A stretch of DNA of 64,000 nt from Sepiola atlantica (GCA_963556195.1 OY744520.1:152766607-152830606); one strand, 5' to 3'; shown: positions 10,361 to 21,897, counted from the first letter of the stretch. The notes: a model not told the origin generated them from the letters alone. Translations and numbers: made by a program.

Positions 10361-13246
10361 CTATAGTGCTATACCAAATCTAAATGCCTTCTACACATAA
10401 GGTTTAGTATAATTATATCTATAGTGCTATACCAAATCTAAATGCCTTCTACACATAAGGTTTAGTATAATTATATCTATAGTGCTATACCAAATCTAAA
10501 TGCCTTCTACACATAAGGTTTAGTATAATTATATCTATAGTGCTATATCAAATCTAAATGCCTTCTACACATAAGGTTTAGTATAATTATATCTATAGTG
10601 CTATACCAAATCTAAATGCCTTCTACACATAAGGTTTAGTATAATTATATCTATAGTGCTATACCAAATCTAAATGCCTTCTACACATAAGGTTTAGTAT
10701 AATTATATCTATAGTGCTATACCAAATCTAAATGCCTATAACGGGCGTAAGGATTCTACACATAAGGTTTAGTATAATTATATCTATAGTGCTATACCAA
10801 ATCTAAATGCCTCTAACGGTCGTAAGGATTCTACACATAAGGTTTAGTATAATTATATCTATAGTGCTATACCAAATCTAAATGCCTCTAACGGGCGTAA
10901 GGATTCTACACATAAGGTTTAGTATAATTATATCTATAGTGCTATAACAAATCTAAATGCCTCTAACGGTCGTAAGGATTCTACACATAAGGTTTAGTAT
11001 AATTATATCTATAGTGCTATACCAAATCTAAATGCCTCTAACGGTCGTAAGGATTCTACACATAAGGTTTAGTATAATTATATCTATAGTGCTATACCAA
11101 ATCTAAATGCCTCTAACGGGCGTAAGGATTCTACACATAAGGTTTAGTATAATTATATCTATAGTGCTATAACAAATCTAAATGCCTCTAACGGTCGTAA
11201 GGATTCTACACATAAGGTTTAGTATAATTATATCTATAGTGCTATACCAAATCTAAATGCCTCTAACGGGTGTAATGGTTCTACACATAAGGTTTAGTAT
11301 AATTATATCTATAGTGCTATACCAAATCTAAATGCCTCTAACGGTCGTAAGGATTCTACACATAAGGTTTAGTATAATTATATCTATAGTGCTATAACAA
11401 ATCTAAATGCCTCTAACGGTCGTAAAGATTCTACACATAAGGTTTAGTATAATTATATCTATAGTGCTATACCAAATCTAAATGCCTCTAACGGTCGTAA
11501 GGATTCTACACAAGGTTTAGTATAATTATATCTATAGTGCTATACCAAATCTAAATGCCTCTAACGGGCGAAAGGATTCTATACATAAGGTTTAGTATAA
11601 TTATATCTATAGTGCTATAACAAATCTAAATGCCTCTAACGGTCGTAAAGATTCTACACATAAGGTTTAGTATAATTATATCTATAGTGCTATACCAAAT
11701 CTAAATGCCTCTAACGGTCGTAAGGATTCTACACAAGGTTTAGTATAATTATATCTATAGTGCTATACCAAATCTAAATGCCTCTAACGGGCGAAAGGAT
11801 TCTATACATAAGGTTTAGTATGATTATATCTATAGTGCTATACCAAATCTAAATGCCTATAACGGGCGTAAGGATTCTACACATAAGGTTTAGTATAATT
11901 ATATCTATAGTGCTATACCAAATCTAAATGCCTCTAACGGTCGTAAGGATTCTACACATAAGGTTTAGTATAATTATATCTATAGTGCTATACCAAATCT
12001 AAATGCCTCTAACGGTCGTAAGGATTCTACACATAAGGTTTAGTATAATTATATCTATAGTGCTATACCAAATCTAAATGCCTCTAACGGGCGTAAGGAT
12101 TCTACACATAAGGTTTAGTATAATTATATCTATAGTGCTATAACAAATCTAAATGCCTCTAACGGTCGTAAGGATTCTACACATAAGGTTTAGTATAATT
12201 ATATCTATAGTGCTATACCAAATCTAAATGCCTCTAACGGGTGTAATGGTTCTACACATAAGGTTTAGTATAATTATATCTATAGTGCTATACCAAATCT
12301 AAATGCCTCTAACGGTCGTAAGGATTCTACACATAAGGTTTAGTATAATTATATCTATAGTGCTATAACAAATCTAAATGCCTCTAACGGTCGTAAAGAT
12401 TCTACACATAAGGTTTAGTATAATTATATCTATAGTGCTATACCAAATCTAAATGCCTCTAACGGTCGTAAGGATTCTACACAAGGTTTAGTATAATTAT
12501 ATCTATAGTGCTATACCAAATCTAAATGCCTCTAACGGGCGAAAGGATTCTATACATAAGGTTTAGTATAATTATATCTATAGTGCTATAACAAATCTAA
12601 ATGCCTCTAACGGTCGTAAAGATTCTACACATAAGGTTTAGTATAATTATATCTATAGTGCTATACCAAATCTAAATGCCTCTAACGGTCGTAAGGATTC
12701 TACACAAGGTTTAGTATAATTATATCTATAGTGCTATACCAAATCTAAATGCCTCTAACGGGCGAAAGGATTCTATACATAAGGTTTAGTATGATTATAT
12801 CTATAGTGCTATACCAAATCTAAATGCCTATAACGGGCGTAAGGATTCTACACATAAGGTTTAGTATAATTATATCTATAGTGCTATACCAAATCTAAAT
12901 GCCTCTAACGGTCGTAAGGATTCTACACATAAGGTTTAGTATAATTATATCTATAGTGCTATACCAAATATAAATGCCTCTAACGGTCGTAAGGATTCTA
13001 CACATAAGGTTTAGTATGATTATATATATAGTGCTATACCAAATCTAAATGCCTCTAACGGCCGTAAGGATTCTACACATAAGGTTTAGTATAATTATAT
13101 CTATAGTGCTATACCAAATCTAAATGCCTCTAACGGGCGTAAGGATTCTACACATAAGGTTTAGTATAATTATATCTATAGTGCTATACCAAATCTAAAT
13201 GCCTCTAACGGCCGTAAGGATTCTACACATAAGGTTTAGTATAATT
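10361..13246. repeat. Satellite array, 58/75-bp unit, about 40 copies
   Basis: The first six units are 58 bp (CTATAGTGCTATACC start at 10361, 10419, 10477 and so on). From 10709 on, about 34 units are 75 bp, the extra 17 bp being of the type TATAACGGGCGTAAGGA. Units are nearly identical apart from recurrent variants (CC or AA in CTATAMCAAAT, GG(T/G)CG, GTGTAATGG, a 2-bp deletion in ACACAAGG). The 3' half of the unit matches an internal segment of the dispersed element at 38975-39595 and 54252-54845. There is no coding capacity. Confidence 0.97.
11009..12950. repeat. Higher-order repeat: two adjacent 971-bp blocks
   Basis: Variant units recur exactly 971 bp apart. GGGTGTAATGG is at 11268 and 12239, and the TATGATTATATC variant is at 11820 and 12791. 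Thirteen 75-bp units less two 2-bp deletions give 971, so 11009-11979 was duplicated in tandem as 11980-12950. Inside each block a three-unit motif of about 223 bp is itself duplicated. Confidence 0.9.
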
Positions 13247-13355
13247 ATATCTTGATTTTAATCTCCATAAAGGGACCTACAAGTGGTGCAAAAATATTCT
13301 TCTCGGGAAACTAATTTTACTCGTCCTGTGACGGTTATTCTTCTAGTTGTATTAT
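13247..13355 (+). mobile_element. Terminal segment of the satellite-parent element
   Basis: Directly after the last satellite unit, CTTGATTTTAATCTCCATAA and the following AAGTGGTGCAAAAATATTC to GTGACGGTTATTCTTCTA align with 39489-39590. They also align with the reverse complement of 54252-54345. So the satellite sits inside a copy of that element, at the position its own unit came from. Confidence 0.8.
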
Positions 13356-14205
13356 CAAGATGATTATACATAAAGATACAAACTAACTCGACTTTTTAGT
13401 TTCATTTTACATCAGTTGAAGTTCTCAGAAATCAAGGGCCTCCTTCCATGGGGCTAACACTTGATCTCTATATGAGATACATAGATATTTGAATATTCTA
13501 TTAAAGTTCTCCTTTACCTATCAAACGTTGAGTTAGTAAAGAAGTGAAGAACATTAATTTACCTCTCCAATTGACCCGTTTACTATGTTATAGTATATCT
13601 TTCTTGTGGTCTCTTGGTCTTACCGGATTCCAGGGCAATAATTCATCTAGTCGGGTGGAGTATCCAGCTAAGTGTTGTTACTTGAAATAACATTACTTGG
13701 AGAAGGTATACCATTTCTCTATGGGCCAGTGTATAGTCGTATCGAGGGGATCTTATTTGGGCTTCGAATACGATGTTATTTTGAATATTTGGTCAGGGTT
13801 TACTTGTAGGGTGAATTATCCTCATGTCAGACTATCCTGACAACCACTTGTACAGAGAGACCGAAGACACTCAAGGATTGTGTCTAGCAGGTCATTCAAA
13901 CTCGACTAGTATAGATTGATAAGTGACTATTAAATTCCAACAGCTTGGATTAATTATTATAATTAATGAAAAATTCTATATTTTAATAGACAATCTTTTG
14001 TAAATAAAAGTAATGCAAAACAAATTCAAAATGAAGAAGAAAAAACACAAACTTAAAATCTTTTTACTGCAATTTTATTTTTATTTTATTGTGACGTTAG
14101 TTAGAAAACTTTTACAAAGTTTATTTCAGTATTTATGAAGTTCCTTTTCTTACTTAATAAACTTAGTGAAACTTCGACAAAAAGATAGATACGTATATTT
14201 TTTTA
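13356..14205. other. Intergenic, no gene seen
   Basis: Moderately AT-rich sequence without long frames or recognised domains. Confidence 0.5.
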
Positions 14206-14208
14206 CTA

Positions 14209-14385
14209 AAAAGTGGTCACCACTTATCAAGGTCAGATGTCACTCGAGGGTAAGGGTTAATGAGATGGGATGATTGTCAGAACTAAGTCCGATATGAATC
14301 TGCAGAGAACTGTCCCCACAAATATTTAGACTTTGTCCTGGCAATTATTCCATCTCATTAACCCTTATCCTTGAGTGGCATCTTG
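14209..14385. repeat. Foldback element with GGTTAATGAG arms
   Basis: CACTCGAGGGTAAGGGTTAA at 14240 and the complement TTAACCCTTATCCTTGAGTG at about 14358 form inverted arms around a spacer of about 75 bp. The left arm with its lead-in GACCACTTATCAAGG recurs at 24823-24890 and, weaker, at 59103-59150. It is probably one non-autonomous family. Confidence 0.65.
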
Positions 14386-14497
14386 CGTATAAATGTACAC
14401 AAGACAAAATAAACAATCATTTGTCTCATTTTGACCTACAATCTCGTCAATGGTTATTACGATATACCTCACGACCTATTATTCACTCCTGCATCAG

Positions 14498-14700
14498 AAA
14501 GAGGTCTACGCGGACACTACAAGAAACTATTTCCCCGCCGATTTCGATTAAACCGGAGGATGGCTGCCTTCTCAATCAGGATCCTTGACCTTGGAATAGT
14601 CTCCTAAGAGAGGTAATAAATGCGCCAACAACGCAGCAATTCAAGGTGAATTTGAACAGGTGTTCGGATACTGTATCATCTGCTGTGTAAATTTCTACCA
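14498..14700 (+). pseudogene. LINE ORF2 C-terminal fragment
   Basis: Translation gives LRGHYKKLFPRRFRLNRR followed, after a frameshift, by EVINAPTTQQFKVNLN. This resembles the conserved C-terminal tail of jockey/CR1-like LINE reverse transcriptases (LRGH-K-P-R, W-N-LP, V-AP-TF). Only the tail remains and it is broken. Confidence 0.7.
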
Positions 14701-14754
14701 CCCTTTCCCTACATGGCAACTGAAACATACTGGTTTAATTTTTTGTCACATTAA

Positions 14755-15660
14755 TTGAAGTGAATTGAATTGAATTGAATTTTTTCAATGAATAGAAAAT
14801 TGGCTACAATAGGCCATTTGGTACATAACCGCATCATTTTGTTTTCATACATTGTAAATATAGAACTATTATTTATTTCCACCAAGTTTTTCTTTTTCAA
14901 TTTTTGTCGTTAACAAGCTGTACCTACCCAGCGTTGCTCGGCGGCTTTTTACGCTCATGTTTCTTTTACTTTTCTTTACAACGTTTCACGAAACTTGCAT
15001 GATTTATCTATTACTAAAACATGGTTTTAGTAATAGATATACTGCCATAGTACCCCTACCTCAAAAATATTGCAACATTTTGTTTTTTGGTGGTTTTATG
15101 TTAGGCTGGGTCTAGTCTACAACATAGTAAAAGCTAGACAAGATCCGAGTATGGAAAAGTGTCAAATTCCGAATATGACTTTTTGGGGTTTACAAGTCAT
15201 TTCCCATTTACATATGAAGCACAAACTCGGTCAGTTTTTATGATAAATCAATTAATCTTGGATTTTTACCCACGTTTTCAGGGTCAATCTTTCACATGAA
15301 ATAGGTTATCAGTGATGCCAAATAAACCCTTATACAATATCTAGGGGTACCCGACTCCTAAACCCCTCATTACATCCACATTGGTGCCCGTACCCCTAGA
15401 CCCCTTATTGCACTCACCCAGGTTAACAAACAGATATATGGGTGATTATTTTTATATGGGTACCAGTGGTGAATTATTACTTTCTTCAATTAATCGGGCC
15501 CCTTACCTCCGTATATAAATGACATTGTTTTATAGGGTAAAGAATTCCTGAGAAAATGACAGAAAAACCCAAAGAGACCACATTTTACCCCATCATAAAC
15601 TGCCCTCACAAACAATTCACTAGCTCCATATACTAATACACATATATTTTCGTATATTTT
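14755..15660. other. Intergenic with repeat fragments
   Basis: Starts with a short (GAATT)n run. Near 14920 it holds the CTACCCAGCGTTGCTCGG core shared with 2489 and 55098. The stretch 15040-15420 has several ACCCCTA-containing pieces that look like an eroded element. No coding frame is recognised. Confidence 0.45.
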
Positions 15661-16632
15661 CAGGGTCAACCATGAGTTCAGGCGCCAGTAGAGAAACTTG
15701 TCTTTTATGCGAATAGGATTTGGACTGTGATGAGACCGTGGTTCTTCAAGAAACGGTAGCTGCAGGTGTCAACCGCGCATTTATCGAAAGAGGTGTCAAA
15801 GTCATTGCTGAAACCGCAACTTGTGTTCACATAAACAAAAAAGGCATTGCTTTAGCCTAAAAAAAGGATAATTCTGCTCGGTCAGTAAAAAGGGACGCTC
15901 GTGTTTCTCTGAGACGATACAGCAGTAAAACGCATTGCTTTTTCTGTGGAACTGATACTACGAAAAAAGATTATAAACGAAAAGGTTAGGGGACGATTTG
16001 TTATGTGAAGACTTATGCATTTGCTCAAACTCTCCTGGTTCATTGCAAAATAAGAGGGGATAAGTGGGCCACTGCTGTTCAAGGTCGGATCGAATATTTT
16101 GGTTGTGATCTTCATGCTGCAGACTGTGTGTACAACAGTCATGTAACGTCAACTTCCATACAATGCGAAGCATTCCAAGACAGTTCACGTCAGTTGAATT
16201 AACCAAACGACGAAAAAATGGAAAATCAAAAGACAGCGATCAGGATGAAGCATTCGAAAGGGCGTGTGCATTCCTGGAGGAAAACGATGAGAAACAGATA
16301 ACGATATAGGAGCTTGTCGATTAAATGGGAGAAAACTTACGAGGTAATAAATCAACGGCATATGGAAATCAGTACCTCAAGGAAAAGCTGATAAATCGAT
16401 ATGGAAACTCTTTAATTGTGACCAAAGGCCGTTGTGGTGTCGCAAACATTGTGACATTTAGGAAAAGAATTGGTGACATTCATCGTGAATAATACAATTC
16501 ACCTCCAACAGATGATAAGGAAGCACAAAAACGAACAATTCTCAAAACCGCAGCGAAACTCATCAAAGCTTTCTTTCACTTCAGCCAGACTACTCCAAGC
16601 TGGCAAGGCATGATGCACCTGATGCATAAGGA

Positions 16633-16977
16633 GTGTGGATATATAGGACGTTGCCGGATGGCAGTGGACTCAAGGAGGTCATGGAGACAGTATATGGTCA
16701 AAATGCCGTCGTACACATGATGAGCGGAAAGGCAGGGCAGCAAGCATTTTGTGGTCACCTGCTGGTGGATCAGTGTCTCACACGTCATATTGTTTGCAAC
16801 ATCTTGGAGGGTAAACCTGGTTTTCAGGACCAAGTAGAGGACCTTGAGCGGCTGTGCATGCTGATGGAGACTGGTGAATGTGACTTGAAGTCATTGTTTG
16901 AATCAGATTCCATCTGTAGAATTTACAACAGTCTAAGGGATAAATTGGTAAGGGCCTCCAAAACCAGCAATCTATAG
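16633..16977 (+). pseudogene. Open segment of the large multicopy protein (mid-N part)
   Basis: Contains VYGQNAVVHMMSGKA and GHLLVDQCL, matching the family segment in which a conserved GH-L-V-T/D motif precedes helical repeats. It is open for 114 residues and then ends at a stop in the relic. Confidence 0.6.
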
Positions 16978-17141
16978 GTAAACTATCAGCACATGCTAGG
17001 AATTGCTAGGGTACTTGTTGCAGTTGATCGAATGGAGTCTTGGGAACTGCGTCTTAGTGCCGTCTTCGCTTGCCTGCCAAAATTCGCAGCCACTGGTCAT
17101 CCAAATTATCTGAAGTCTCCTGCAGATGTATGCTTTGAAAG

Positions 17142-17363
17142 ATGACAACCCATCAAAAGTTCCTGTTTTGGTTTTACGTAATCAGACGCAGTAGCCAATA
17201 CCTGGCTAGTCTTGGCTCCGATCTTGTCATCGAGCAAACACTAATGCGCTTACACAAAAGCCATGTTGGGCTCACACGGAGTAGTGGGGTGTCCGAGAAC
17301 CAGAGAACAGTTTGGGCCATGTCGTCCACTATGTCATCCGCTTACAACCTTGCCATGCAATAA
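17142..17363 (+). pseudogene. Open segment with SDLVIEQTLMR signature
   Basis: The frame includes YVIRRSSQYLASLGSDLVIE and GLTRSSGVSENQRTVW. This is the most conserved block of the same multicopy family (RRS, W/LGL-DLVIEQ-LMR, GLTRG). Confidence 0.7.
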
Positions 17364-17405
17364 CTTACCGCACGAAGTTACGCAACAAACGAACAAAATA
17401 AGGGG

Positions 17406-18026
17406 TTGTCTGCCTCTCAGGTGAGAAGAGATGAGACAGACCTCGGGAAAGTTTCAGAGCAACTAGACAGCTTTAAACCGTTTTCAGGCGATGAATCGTT
17501 ATGCAATATTATCACAGAGATTACTGCTAACGAGGATGTCAATGTTCAGGACCTTTTCGAAATCGGAAAAGACATTGTACAGAAGATAGGTGGACAATCA
17601 GTTTTCTCCTACTCTCACAAACGGAGTTTAAAAGCAAAGACTTTAGGATCGAGCAAGAATGTCAAAGTTTCTGCAAATCGTAGCATTGACCCAGTACTTT
17701 TATTCCAGAGATTTTTGAATGATCTCATGTCCTATGAACTCTGTCTCTACCCGATGTCTTTGTTTGAAGGAAAGTGCATCTTACGTCAAGCAGACAAACC
17801 ACAGCTGGCGGCAGCTCTCAGAAATTATGTTGTAACAAAATTGGAGAGTGCTGTGGCACAAACCGTTCCAGTCACAAAGAACAATGTACTAGACGGAGGA
17901 TCTCCTCTTCATCGTTTGAGATGGAAGGAGGGGAGTACCTACAGCTCGATTGCAAATGATTATGCCTCATTTACTATTTACCACTATGGGAGAGCAACTG
18001 TCGTGTTTGATGGTTATGAAGTTTGA
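17406..18026 (+). pseudogene. Open segment, central domain up to the FDGYE motif
   Basis: This is the longest intact piece (206 residues). It covers the poorly conserved linker, the RSIDPVLLFQRFLN block, YELCLYPMSLFEG and the VVFDGYE motif. In the family that motif precedes a Pro-Ser-x-Lys-Asp segment. Here a stop replaces the residue after it, and the next codons still read PSIKDCIHQRR. Confidence 0.65.
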
Positions 18027-18198
18027 CCAAGTATAAAGGACTGTATTCATCAGCGGCGAAGTCGAAAGCTGAATGTAAGAAAGGTGAATATTACCAAGGT
18101 AACAAAATTTGCTGGGAAAAAGGAGGACGACTTGTCAAATGTGGCAAACAAGCAGGCGCTGATCCAGACAATCATGGAATGAATGCGGCAGAAAGGTT

Positions 18199-18525
18199 GT
18201 GACGTTATTCAAGCGGAAGGATATGCCGATTTTGAGATTGGAAAAGGCAGCCATCAATATGTCTGCTTTCAAATCAACCACCCTCATTGGAGAAGACACG
18301 AACGTTCTCTTGCTGTTCCGTGCATATGTTTCTAAATGTACTGCATTTTATTTTTGCTCTGACAATGTGAAATCCTACATCTCCAATATCAAGGTTCTCA
18401 AGCAGGTGCTTGGCGAAGCAGTTTATAATGATCTGTTGTTCCTGCATGCCTTTACGGGATGTGATTCGATGTCCAGGGTATTCGAAATAGGAAAGACGTT
18501 GGGATACCAACGAATCGTCATGTAG
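18199..18525 (+). pseudogene. Open segment, PIN-like acidic domain
   Basis: Carries LIGEDTNVLLLF and LHAFTGCDSMSRVFEIGK. These match the (G)(D/E)DTD-LL and GCDTTSR-GIGK blocks, which look like the acidic active site of PIN/FEN-type nucleases. The second Asp of the first block is Asn here. The coding sense is cut at the ATG at 18521 by the LTR-like insertion. Confidence 0.65.
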
Positions 18526-18937
18526 CGGAGAGCAGGAGAGGCAGCCGACTGCTGTGAGCCAGGACGCTTGGAGCGGCGGTCGAAGAGAAGGCGTTCAGTT
18601 TGCTGCTTGTACGGAGGAGAGCTGCGGGCGCCAACTCGGAAACGCCCATTCATGAAAAGTTTAATTTAATTTTTTTTAAAGAGGAAACGGCGGCGGGCGG
18701 CTTTAGCGTGCTCATTAGCATATGTGAGATGTCGCTAATATAAGGAGCACGAAATAAAGTGATTTTGGGAGATCCGTTGGGAGGTGGACGCGAACGGAAG
18801 AAGAAGAAGAAAGTGCCGCATTTATTTTTTGTCAAACGTTGTGTTGACTCGTTCAAGGAAGCGAACAGAAGAAGAAAATGCCGCATTATTTTAGCGAACC
18901 GTTGCATTGACTCGTTCACGTCAAGAGAGAAAAGACA
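18522..18937 (+). mobile_element. LTR-like insertion (possible solo LTR)
   Basis: About 415 bp of GC-richer DNA that starts TGTAGCGGAGAGCAGG and ends GAAAAGACA. It separates two in-frame pieces of the surrounding pseudogene: the codons before 18522 continue in sense after 18938. Inside are CTAATATAAGGAGC (TATA-like) and CGAAATAAAGTG (polyadenylation-like), the order expected in an LTR. ATG occurs at both junctions, but a clean 4-6-bp target duplication is not visible. Confidence 0.5.
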
Positions 18938-19126
18938 ATGACAGACTATTCAAAAGCATGTTCTCTACCAAAGCAAAGACAGGATGTTGTGGAAACCAAT
19001 GGTCGTAAGGCAATGGTAGCTTTGTTCAATGTGAATGGAGAAAAACTCCCTATGCTCTGCAAGAAAGTTGCGAGGGTTAAGACGTTCGTCACGTCAGAAC
19101 GACTCCCAGCAACGCCCTCTGCCTGA
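18938..19126 (+). pseudogene. Terminal segment of the large multicopy protein
   Basis: ETNGRKAMVALFNVNGEKL and VARVKTFVTSERLPATPSA match the family block that runs from an (A)GEKALV-LYN-like motif to (L)PPTSAA. The remaining C-terminus is lost at the following tetranucleotide repeat. Confidence 0.6.
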
Positions 19127-19135
19127 ATATTTGTT

Positions 19136-19213
19136 TGTTTGATTTTTGTTTGTTTGTTCGTTCGTTCGTTCGTTCGTTCGTTCGTTCGTTTGTTTGTTTG
19201 TTTGTTTGTTTGT
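19136..19213. repeat. (GTTC)n/(GTTT)n microsatellite
   Basis: A tetranucleotide tract, GTTT then GTTC then GTTT units, that truncates the pseudogene on its left. Confidence 0.95.
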
Positions 19214-19215
19214 GT

Positions 19216-20325
19216 ACAGCCTGACGTCCACATCGCTTCACCAAACTTTGTCAAAATATTGATCATGGTCTAACTTAGAATTGATTTAATTCTGGGATAA
19301 CACGTTCGGAGATCAAGGTCACGGAAAGGTAAAAGTCACACTTTTGCGGATAACGTCAGTTCTGTTCGTAATAGAGACTTGTTACTTGGCTCACATTGTA
19401 ACCAATGAAGCCCCATCTGTGACAATAAATGGCAATACCTACCGGCTGAGAAAAGAATGCGATCTTTCGCATGTCGGGACTGTCCATCCACCAGAGTGGG
19501 AGGATTCTCTTCGCAGATGTAAACTTTTGTAGTTGCAACTAATTAGCATATGTGGGGATCACCTGAGGAAAATAGAAGGACTAAACTGGAAGCGGCAGTT
19601 GAATTTGTGCCAGCTGAGAGAGAACATTGGAGTTGAGATTTGTCGGTGTTCGTTGCGGTGTTATTTAAGAGGAGTCCCTTTACTTTCATTACAGGATTAG
19701 AAGACCATTTTATATGACGGTAGCCATAAAAAGTTCGGTCATGTTTAGCATTTTGATGGAATTTCAACTTATGTTGTCAGGCGGAAGTATGCAGTCTCAC
19801 AACTGACTTATGGTCCTATCATATAATATGTTTTACTTTTGTTTCATACCAAATTGGTCACTAAGTGGATATTCTTGTTTAGGGATACAGTAAAATGCGA
19901 ATTTGCAAAACGGAATGTCATTTTTCTAGATCACCACATCAGCCTTGCTGCAATATCTCATGTTCTTTCAAAATAGGAGCTATTTCTCAATTCTCTTTAC
20001 CAGATACTATGCAAAAGATACGACAGTTTTGAAGAATGGCAAACTTTTTTGTTGCGTTCCGTCAAATTGCTCATAGATTGTAAAAACCTTAATAGATGTT
20101 TTAACGAATGCAAAAAAATGCGACATGGTTCTGCTTGACTCTGCCTTAGAAGCATTCTATAAAACAAAATGAATATTGAACAATACAGTTGAATTCTCAC
20201 ACGTTGGGGAGTTGTTTGTGACATTGGATACCACTGCAAGAGACAGACATATTTACTTACAAGTGTAGATCGTTTACCCTGCTGGAGTCAACCTTTTTTT
20301 ATTGTCATCACCACATACATAGGTA
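19216..20325. other. Intergenic, repeat-derived, unassigned
   Basis: Begins with a sequence containing GATCAAGGTCACGGAAAGG that looks like a dispersed repeat. No recognised protein was found in the remainder, although short open frames exist. Confidence 0.4.
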
Positions 20326-20329
20326 AGAC

Positions 20330-20420
20330 CTATTTGGCCATTATCAATCCGGAGAAAATAAGTTAGTGGAGAGATTTCATCGCAAACTCAAGTCTGCTTT
20401 AGGAGTTATGATGAACCAGT
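20330..20420 (+). pseudogene. LTR-retrotransposon integrase relic
   Basis: The frame gives GENKLVERFHRKLKSALG, which resembles the (A)NGLVERFHRQLKSAL motif of gypsy-type integrases. Flanking sequence is too decayed to follow the protein in either direction. Confidence 0.45.
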
Positions 20421-20439
20421 CAAATTACTCGAGCATCGA

Positions 20440-20610
20440 TCCTTAGTTCTGGGATTCTGTGCAGTCTGATGTGCGATGAACCGCATTTGTCCCTACTGGT
20501 TTCTCTTTTAATCGTTCAACGCCATTTTTTAAAAGATCCGCAGAACTTTGGTGGGTACGCAACTTAGTCGGGAACATGGGTAAGTGGTCGGTTCTGTCGG
20601 TTCTGTCAAA
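20440..20610 (-). repeat. Repeat fragment shared with 41455-41590
   Basis: GATGTGCGATGAACCGC through TTTTAAAAGATCCGCAGAAC and GTCGGGAACATGGGTAAGTG aligns, diverged, with 41450-41590. On the minus strand it is open and reads FPTKLRTHQSSADLLKNGVE, so the repeat was probably coding. The protein is not recognised. Confidence 0.45.
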
Positions 20611-20689
20611 ACAAAAAGAAATTGCTACACGTTTACTGCAGTTAAAGATTACATGTGTCGAGATAGTGTATGGCATCAGACTACATGAG

Positions 20690-21897
20690 ATTTCTCCCTA
20701 CACAATCCACAAAAATGTTGAACCTCACCCCTTCTGTAGACCGGATGATGAACTTAGCATACAACCCTCCTTCGCAGAGCCATAAACCTACATGCATTTA
20801 TATGTTTGTGCATGGCGCTGCTAAATCGTATACTTTGCAACCGGCCTACAGAGCATCTTTCAAGATCCTCAAACGATGTTATTGTGAACATGAAAATTGC
20901 AAACCGGAACAATTCATTGAATAGTCTGAAGACTGCCTTTCTGAATCTACATGGCTAAATGTGAAAAGTTATGTGACTCCTCATCTTCAGTAGCACCAGA
21001 TATACGAAAACAGATGGTAACAAGATCTGTCCGTCTCCAAGCATTTTCATCATAATTTACCTTATTTTCTGATTTTTTGTTGTTCTCCTGCTTCTTTCAG
21101 TCATCATTGGTGGAATAACCTGATATTGCTGTACTATATTGCATGTTCACAATTGCACCAATTGTTTTAACGTCATGTATTGAAATCTATATTTTATATT
21201 CTATGTCTATACCCTAATTTTGCAAGATGAGGGTCGAATTTCAACTGTCTGAAGTCCGCTTTTCTCCGTACAAAGAAAAATAACTCTATTCACACTTTCG
21301 TTGTTATTGGGGGCAGGGTTATTCCCCCTGAATAAAATAAACAAGATAATGATTTCGTCTTAACATGGTATTTTTATTCTTCGTTTTATTTTGTCATCAC
21401 ATGATACCCAGACTTTTGCGTAACATCTGACCTTGTGCGTTCTGTCTGAGTCTCTGTTCCGGGTATACTGTTTCCTTTGTTGGTTTTTTCCCACCACTGA
21501 TTATATAATGTTTGTCATACGGCATAGCACGTCAGATATCCTGACACAGTTTTTCCTCAGGTACAATGTGTCCATTGTCCGTGCCGTTTTCGTCAGAATT
21601 TAAAACCACATTCCTTTTAAAACATTTTTTATGAATCTGTGTTTCTTCTTTATTCATTTTTTCGCTTATTGACGTCACGGATTTCCGAATCTTTTTCTTT
21701 CTTTTTTTTCTTTCTTTATTGTTATTACTTTTTCTATACGCGGCTACGAGCTTTTCCAGTTTTCCAATCTTTGTCGCCCCCTGTCTTCGTCATGTTATTA
21801 CTCCAAGTGTTTAGTATTATTAGACAACGCTTATGCTCAAAATATATTCATAGGTTATTTCAGAAATCTGTAACTATAAAACTCAGATTTTCATAAA
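20690..21897. other. Intergenic, nothing recognised
   Basis: No recognised domain or repeat unit. 21690-21760 is T-rich. Confidence 0.5.

Larger units (their letters stand above)
15672..19126 (+). pseudogene. Decayed copy of a large multicopy invertebrate protein gene, function unknown
   Basis: Reading across stops and frameshifts, the segment follows the order of a long protein family that I recall as highly multicopy in cnidarians, molluscs and other invertebrates. It is probably mobile-element encoded. The N-terminal zinc-finger-like part (CLLCE near 15700, CFFCGTDTTKKD near 15950) is followed by GRIEYFGCDLHAADCVY (16090). A FERACAFLEENDEKQITI stretch (16250) comes next, then helical repeats with SDLVIEQTLMR (17220). 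A middle domain leads to VVFDGYE (18000), then a PIN-nuclease-like end with IGEDTNVLLLF (18290) and FTGCDSMSR (18460), and FVTSERLPATPSA (19090). Many stops and one LTR-like insertion show it is dead. The family function is not known to me. Confidence 0.7.

Noticed and set aside
10361..13246. Possible CRISPR array because of regular repeats
   Set aside because: Units are head-to-tail with no unique spacers, lie in a eukaryotic genome, and have no cas genes nearby.
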